NCBI GenBank assembly: GCA_024867545.1
Contig: JANFNE010000011.1
Coordinates: 992,001-1,056,000, forward strand
Source: Phytopythium helicoides
Taxonomy: Eukaryota > Oomycota > Peronosporomycetes > Pythiales > Pythiaceae
Length of the DNA: 64,000 nucleotides
Direction of reading: 5' to 3'
The notes under the pieces were generated by a model, which was not told where the DNA came from, searched no databases, and worked only from the letters and a program-made list of their open reading frames with translations. Every line of letters starts with the position of its first letter. The stretch's first letter is position 1. The position numbers were made by a program, and so were the translations under genes. Below, piece by piece: positions 59,370 through 64,000 of this stretch.

Positions 59370-60288
59370 TCAGACCGCCTCCAGGTCCTTCTCCTTGGCG
59401 GCGAGTAGCTTGCTAATCTCATCAACAGCGTCGTCCGTGACCTTCTGGATTTGCTTCTCGAGCTTCTTGACGTCATCCTCGGAGATGTCGTCCTTGAGCT
59501 TCTTGGCCTGGGCCATGGCGTCCTGCCGCACACGTCGGACATGCTGCCGCGCCTGCTCAGCCTGCTTCTTGACGGCCTTCTGCAGCTCGGCACGCGTCTC
59601 CTTGGACATCCTGCCGTGCCATTTGGCGTCAGCTCCTCAAACAATCACCGTTTTCATCAGAGCGTGACCTGACTTGGGGAAAGAGATCTCGAGCGAGTTG
59701 ACGTCCTCACGGATGGAGAAGACCGGGTTCATGGCCTCGACCGCCTTCTTGACGTCCTGCATGAGCTGTACCACCACCACCACACCCTCGCCATCAGCTC
59801 ACCACGCTCTCCCCGCCACCACAGCTCTGCCAACCCACCGACGGGTCGTAGACTAGACACGCTGAGCGAGTGCGTGCCCGACACGGCCACCTGCGCGACC
59901 TGCGCCAGCGGCACGTGCTGGCCGTACGCGGGCACGCGCAGCTCGTCAAAGATGCCTGCGTCCGCGCGTCCGGGCCGCATCTGCGCCAGCGCGCGCGTGA
60001 AGTTCAGCACGCCGCCCGCCATGTTCTTGCGCGCCTTCTCCAGCACGGCCTCTCCGTCGGCGCCGTCCGCTTCTCCCGCATCGCCGGCCGGCGCCGGAGC
60101 CGCCTTGGCGCCGCCCTTGGCCTTCTTGGCCGCCTTGGCGAACCCGCGAGCCTGCAGCGCGGGCGAAAGCGCCGAAAGCGCCGCGGGGGCCTGCGCGAAG
60201 AGCGCCGCAAGCAGCAGTAGAAGCCGCAGGGCGCCAGCGAGCAGCGGGCGGAGCGCGCCGCCGTCTTGACGAGCGCGCGCCAGGCCAT
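59370..60288 (-). CDS. MRRF: Mitochondrial ribosome recycling factor, 3 exons
   Basis: Releases mitochondrial ribosomes after termination. The N-terminus is Arg/Ala-rich (MAWRALVKTAARSARCSLA) and contains an ARGFAKAAKK stretch, as expected for a matrix-targeting peptide. The core has KNMAGGVLNFTRALAQMRPGRAD, matching the family's arginine-rich helix, and VYDPS. Exons are 60288-59839, 59765-59674 and 59610-59370. Introns are 73 bp (GTGGGT...GTACAG) and 63 bp (GTCAGG...CGGCAG). The last join gives FPK-MSKETRAELQKAV, followed by AEQARQHVRRVRQDA and the closing LLAAKEKDLEAV, all typical of RRF. One-base shifts near 60220 and 59855 are required. The long minus-strand frame extending to 61009 is antisense to the next gene. 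Confidence 0.85.
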
Positions 60289-60384
60289 CAGTCGGAGGCG
60301 ATGCGGATCCAAAGTGCCACTGCGTGGCTGGCGCGCTTTCCACCTGTAATTTCATATCTGGCCCAGCGCGATACTTGGGCGAGC
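60289..60384. promoter_or_regulatory. Compact bidirectional promoter interval (inferred)
   Basis: Only 96 bp separate the divergent start codons of the recycling factor gene and the coiled-coil gene at 60385. Both promoters or 5' leaders must share or overlap this segment. No specific motif was recognised. Confidence 0.4.
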
Positions 60385-61380
60385 ATGGCGCAGGTGGGCA
60401 AGGCGCTACTCGCTGTTCCAGCGCTCGGTGCGCGTGGTGCAGACGTCGATCCGGCGGCTGGACTGGTGGCTGCTGAACCGGATGCCCGGGCTGCCCAACC
60501 CGCCCGAGGTCGAGGCCAAGCTGCGCCAGCCGCGCTTCGTGGACCTGTGGGAGTTCACGATGGCCGACCACGTGCGCAATCTCAAGCTGGCGTGGCGCGA
60601 CTACCGCGAGTCCTTCGAGGAGCCGAGCGACCTGGACCTGGAGAAGAGCAAGGAGGAGGTCAAGGCCGTCGTGGGAAGGCTCCGCGGAGACGTCGAGAGC
60701 AACGCGAGCAAGAACCTCGACTTCCTCAACGAGCAGATCGAGGGCACGCAGCTGCAGGCCAACCTCAAGGAGATGCAGCGCGCGTCCAGCGAGAACGTCG
60801 CCTTCCTGAGGGAAGAGCTCAAGCACGCGACCGATAAGGTGGACGTGGACGCTGTCGTGACTCACGCGCGCTCTGCCATCGAGGAGAACCGCAGCAAGGA
60901 CGACGTGGCAACGACGCTCAAGAAGAATGTAGGCCGAGATCGCTGATCTAGTCAAGGAGGGTCGCGACGCTGCACTTGCCATGGACAAGCAAGACGTTGA
61001 CCGCGTCAAGGACGATCGTGCAGTCGTGGATGGCCGATAAGCTCATGGTCGGCCAAGACGTCTTGCTCGCCTTTATCAAAGGTTACCGAGAGGGCAAGCA
61101 GCTAGAGCTCGAGCGCGAGGACGCTCTGCTTATCACGTTTGCCAAACAAGCAGCCGAGGAGCAGAAGGAGGTCGTCAAGGAACACTTCGACCGGTTTGTG
61201 GCCTCTCAGCGTGAGAAGCAGCGGCGACAGCAGAAGGAAGAGCAGGAACAAGCAAACATGGCCGAGAGTGCAACTGACGTCAACAAGGAGGGCACCCCAA
61301 CGAATGCTTCCGATGGTGCATCTGGTCCAATTGACGAGGACAAACACAGATCAGAGAGGCCGTCTTCGCAGCAGTCATAA
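60385..61380 (+). CDS. Unassigned coiled-coil protein (frameshifted)
   Basis: Not recognised. Starting at ATG 60385, a one-base shift near 60412 joins MAQVGK to YSLFQRSVRVVQTSIRRLDWW. The frame then runs through a Glu/Lys-rich helical segment (residues about 60-190). Shifts near 60925 and 61015 join AEIADLVKEGRDAALAMDK and then DKLMVGQDVLLAFIKGYREGK. The C-terminal 90 residues are a strongly charged helix (AAEEQKEVVKEHFDRFVASQ) and a Ser/Glu-rich tail. About 330 residues. Its divergent pairing with a mitochondrial gene hints at an organellar role, but that is inference. Confidence 0.6.
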
Positions 61381-61535
61381 CAGCTCAAAATGCAGTGATT
61401 TTGTAGATGCCGAACAACATCTTGAGCAAAAATATCACGAGTGAAAGCGGTGGATCGTTTCGCGTCCCTCCACTAATTGTGAGAACTCACAAACGTCTCC
61501 AAAGCAACCAGACGCATTGAAACGAGCAAACCATC

Positions 61536-63602
61536 ATGCCACACAAGGATCCTGAGGAGCTTGTGCGGTTGGAAAAGGTTCATTTTGACGATGAGGACGA
61601 CGACGATTTCCAGTACACGGCTGTAGACGATGATGCGGGTCTTGGTAGCAGCGTCGGTGGAATTAGCATTTCTAGATTGGGAGCAGGGCTCATGGACGAT
61701 GATGACGACGACGAAGAAGACTTTGCCGCCGTGCTTCGCAACCTAAACAAGAGCTCCGTTGCTAGAGGCTCTACCGACGCATCGGCAGCAAACGATCCCG
61801 ACACATTCGAGAGCAACGGAGAGCACCAGCAAAAGCACTGGACAGTCGTCGCCAAAGTACCAACAGCAGCCCGCACACACAAGTTCGTCCTGCTGTGGTT
61901 GACGACTTTGTTCGCAACTTCCTCATCAAGGTCGGCATGACGCGCACGCTTGATACATTCAATAACGAGTGGTACGAGCTCGTAGCCAAAGGAAAGCTCA
62001 AAGAGGAGGACATTGGCGTCGTGCCTGACATTTACGCGAGGAACGAATCACTTAATGATCAGGTCAAGGAACTCCGGCGCGCATTAGACGAGACTCGGCG
62101 CGTGACGGAGAAGGCAAAGGGGACATGGGACAAATTCCGGCAGCAGCGAGATGTACACAAGATGCACCACCAGCGAGTGCTTCAGGAAAAAGACGCTCTT
62201 GCCGTCAAGATTAAGAAGTTGGAAAAGCATGTGGCTGCATACGAGCCACTTTTGCAGGAGTTACGAACCAAATATGAGAACTCAATGAAGGAAAAGATGC
62301 TCATGCGACTTGAGCGTGATCGTCAGGCAGCCAAGGCCGAAGCACTAGAAGCTCAAATGAAGGCGTTGTCATCAACTACTGGATCTCAGCGCTCGAGTGG
62401 ACCAGCTCCAGTTGCTCCGACACCCTCAAACTCTTCATCGACTGGTCCAACACTCAACACTCTGTCGACGTCTAGTGGGAAGCCATCAGCAGCATCAAGT
62501 GGAGGTGGTTCACGAACGTCCAAGAAAAAGAGTGAAGCTGCATCTTCTGGCTCGGCGTCGTCGTCATCGCCGTCGACTGAGCTCGCCTTCCAGGAGACGG
62601 TGTCAATCCTTTTGTCGAGAAACGTTTCGAGCCCATGGCTGCAGAGCGAATGGAGCTCGTCAAGACTTTTCCAGCTCATGGTCAATCGGTAGCCGCTCTC
62701 GCATTCACCCCAGAAACGCAATTGTGGCAACTGCTTCTGATGATGCGACCTGGAAGCTCTGGTCTGCTCCTGCCGGAGAGCTGATCATGAGTGGCGAGGG
62801 TCACCGTAGTTGGCTAGCTGGCGTGACATTCCACCCACGAGGATCCCACGTTGCAACTTCCTCGGGAGACAACACAGTCAAGCTCTGGGACTTTGTTGGT
62901 GCTGCATGCTCACTTACACTGTCTGACCACGCCCATCCAGTGTGGGAAAGCGCATTCCACCACGACGGTGACTTCCTCGTCAGCGCATCCATGGATCACA
63001 CATGCAAGTTGTGGGATTTGTCGACTGGCCGGTGCCGCCGCACATTGCGTGGCCACGTCGACTCTGTCAACAGCGTCTGCTTCCAGCCGTTCACGAGCAA
63101 CGTGTGCTCGGGATCCGGCGACAAAACTGTATCTGTGTGGGATTTACGAGCAGGGCTGTGTGTGCAAACCTTTTACGGTCATCAGAACGCGTGCAATAGC
63201 GTATCGGCATCGCTAGCAGGTGACTCGCTTGTTTCGTGCGATGCCGACGGGTTCGTCAAGGTCTGGGACGTCCGCATGGTCGCCGAACGGTGTTCTCTAG
63301 ATGGTGGCCACAGCCCCCTCAATTCAGTTGCATTCGATCGCAGCGGTAAGGTAGTAGCGGCAGCTAGTGATGACGGGAACGTCAAAATGTTCAGCCTCAA
63401 GACGGATTCGCTCGTGGCGGAGCTGCGTGGTCATGAAGGCCCCGTTCAGGTATGTTCATGATTGATGGTGAAAACTTGGGAGGTTGAGGCTCACGAGCAC
63501 TCGTGCCTGCAACTTCTTCCACAGTGTGTTAAATTTGACCCGAACGGACGATTCCTGGCATCCTCGAGCTCCGACTGCACCTTTCGCCTCTGGTCTGCAT
63601 GA
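61536..63602 (+). CDS. SPAG16: SPAG16/PF20-like axonemal central apparatus WD40 protein
   Basis: Structural protein of the flagellar central pair. The acidic N-terminus is followed by a conserved helical segment (VDDFVRNFLIKVGMTRTLDTFNNEWYE split over two readings near 61870), a long coiled coil (about 62050-62360), a Ser/Gly-rich linker and seven WD40 repeats. Blades include ATSSGDNTVKLWDF, SASMDHTCKLWDL and GSGDKTVSVWDLRAG, with spacing as in PF20. An intron at 63450-63524 (GTATGT...CCACAG, phase 0) separates the last blade, CVKFDPNGRFLAS to FRLWSA. One-base shifts are needed near 61870, 62600 and 62705; the last restores HPRNAIVATASDDATWKLW. The gene is expected to serve zoospore motility. 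Confidence 0.87.
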
Positions 63603-63903
63603 TCACGAAATGAAACAGCACCCTGACATCAACAAAAGAATCGTGAACGGTTTCGCCAATTCATCTATTGTCGCCCATGACGGGCTCACTCAGCATTTTG
63701 TGCACGGCTCGGGGTTTGAAACTTTCTCCCTGCTCTCATTGAGTATCACTTGCCGAACTCGCCGCTGGGGTTCTCCCTTGTGCTGCACATTGTGTTACTC
63801 CACGAGATGGCTATGCATAATATACTGTCGCGTTCTCTATCGCGCGGGATCGCGCAGCGTCCAGTCTTGTCTAATTCAAACGCTTTCCTTGCTCCCTCGA
63901 CGC
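63603..63903. other. Intergenic region between convergent genes
   Basis: About 300 bp between two 3' ends. No gene, RNA or repeat was recognised. Confidence 0.5.
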
Positions 63904-64000
63904 TTACAAGCTGCGCAGGCGCTCCTTCTTGCCACCGTACTCGACGCGCAGCGCCAGCTTGTAGAATTGGACGTGCCACACCAGGCACAGGAACACCGAC
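63904..64000 (-). CDS. 3' end of an unrecognised membrane-type protein (partial)
   Basis: The last 31 codons of a minus-strand gene run into the right edge and end at TAA 63904-63906. The visible peptide is a hydrophobic stretch (FLCLVWHVQFYKLAL) followed by a basic tail (GGKKERLRSL), as in a final membrane helix with a cytosolic end. It is too short to assign. A different minus frame (63746-63988) is longer but has a less protein-like composition. Confidence 0.45.
   Translation of the reverse strand, partial: SVFLCLVWHVQFYKLALRVEYGGKKERLRSL

Noticed and set aside
59729..61009. 426-codon minus-strand ORF
   Set aside because: It fuses part of the recycling factor exon with sequence antisense to the coiled-coil gene. 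Only 59839-60288 carries RRF homology.
1..64000. CRISPR array, prophage, insertion sequence or tRNA cluster
   Set aside because: No spaced direct repeats, integrase or transposase motifs, or cloverleaf candidates were seen; the genes are eukaryotic with spliceosomal introns.

Overview
The window looks like nuclear DNA of an oomycete or close stramenopile. Genes are dense and GC-rich. Introns are short (about 40-81 bp) and mostly GT-AG. There is a single-chain fungal-style type I fatty acid synthase with beta and alpha halves fused, and an axonemal SPAG16/PF20 gene that implies a flagellate stage. The species cannot be named from this sequence.

Layout. 1-9710 (-): FAS copy 1, cut by the window edge. 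9711-13598: no convincing gene. 13599-16121 (+): p300/CBP-type acetyltransferase. 16339-18710 (-): STRIP1/FAR11-like STRIPAK scaffold. 20196-32662 (+): FAS copy 2. The two FAS genes form a head-to-head inverted duplication that encloses the two regulatory genes. 33209-48903 (+): one very large sacsin-like gene with 13 inferred introns and a C-terminal RING. It is followed 104 bp later by a coiled-coil RING gene (49008-49820). From 50 kb on lie a possible SAP-like protein (-), a GH31 alpha-glucosidase (-), an uncertain Pro-rich ORF (-), a RING gene related to the sacsin tail (55312-56174, +), an Mrs2/CorA-type magnesium transporter (-), an RBR ubiquitin ligase (+), a mitochondrial ribosome recycling factor (-), a divergent unassigned coiled-coil protein (+), SPAG16/PF20 (+), and the 3' tip of a further gene (-).

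Themes. FAS makes saturated fatty acids in the cytosol. The sacsin-like protein and four RING-bearing products point to protein quality control and ubiquitin transfer. Three of the four RING domains share one recognisable C-terminal module within 23 kb.

Data quality. From 1 to about 45.2 kb, reading frames are clean except for one missing base in FAS copy 2. From about 45.2 kb to the right end, almost every gene needs one or more single-base indels, often in homopolymers, to join segments that are clearly conserved. I read this mainly as an assembly or polishing artefact, and I annotate these as genes with disrupted frames rather than as pseudogenes. Exon boundaries and frame repairs were worked out by eye.
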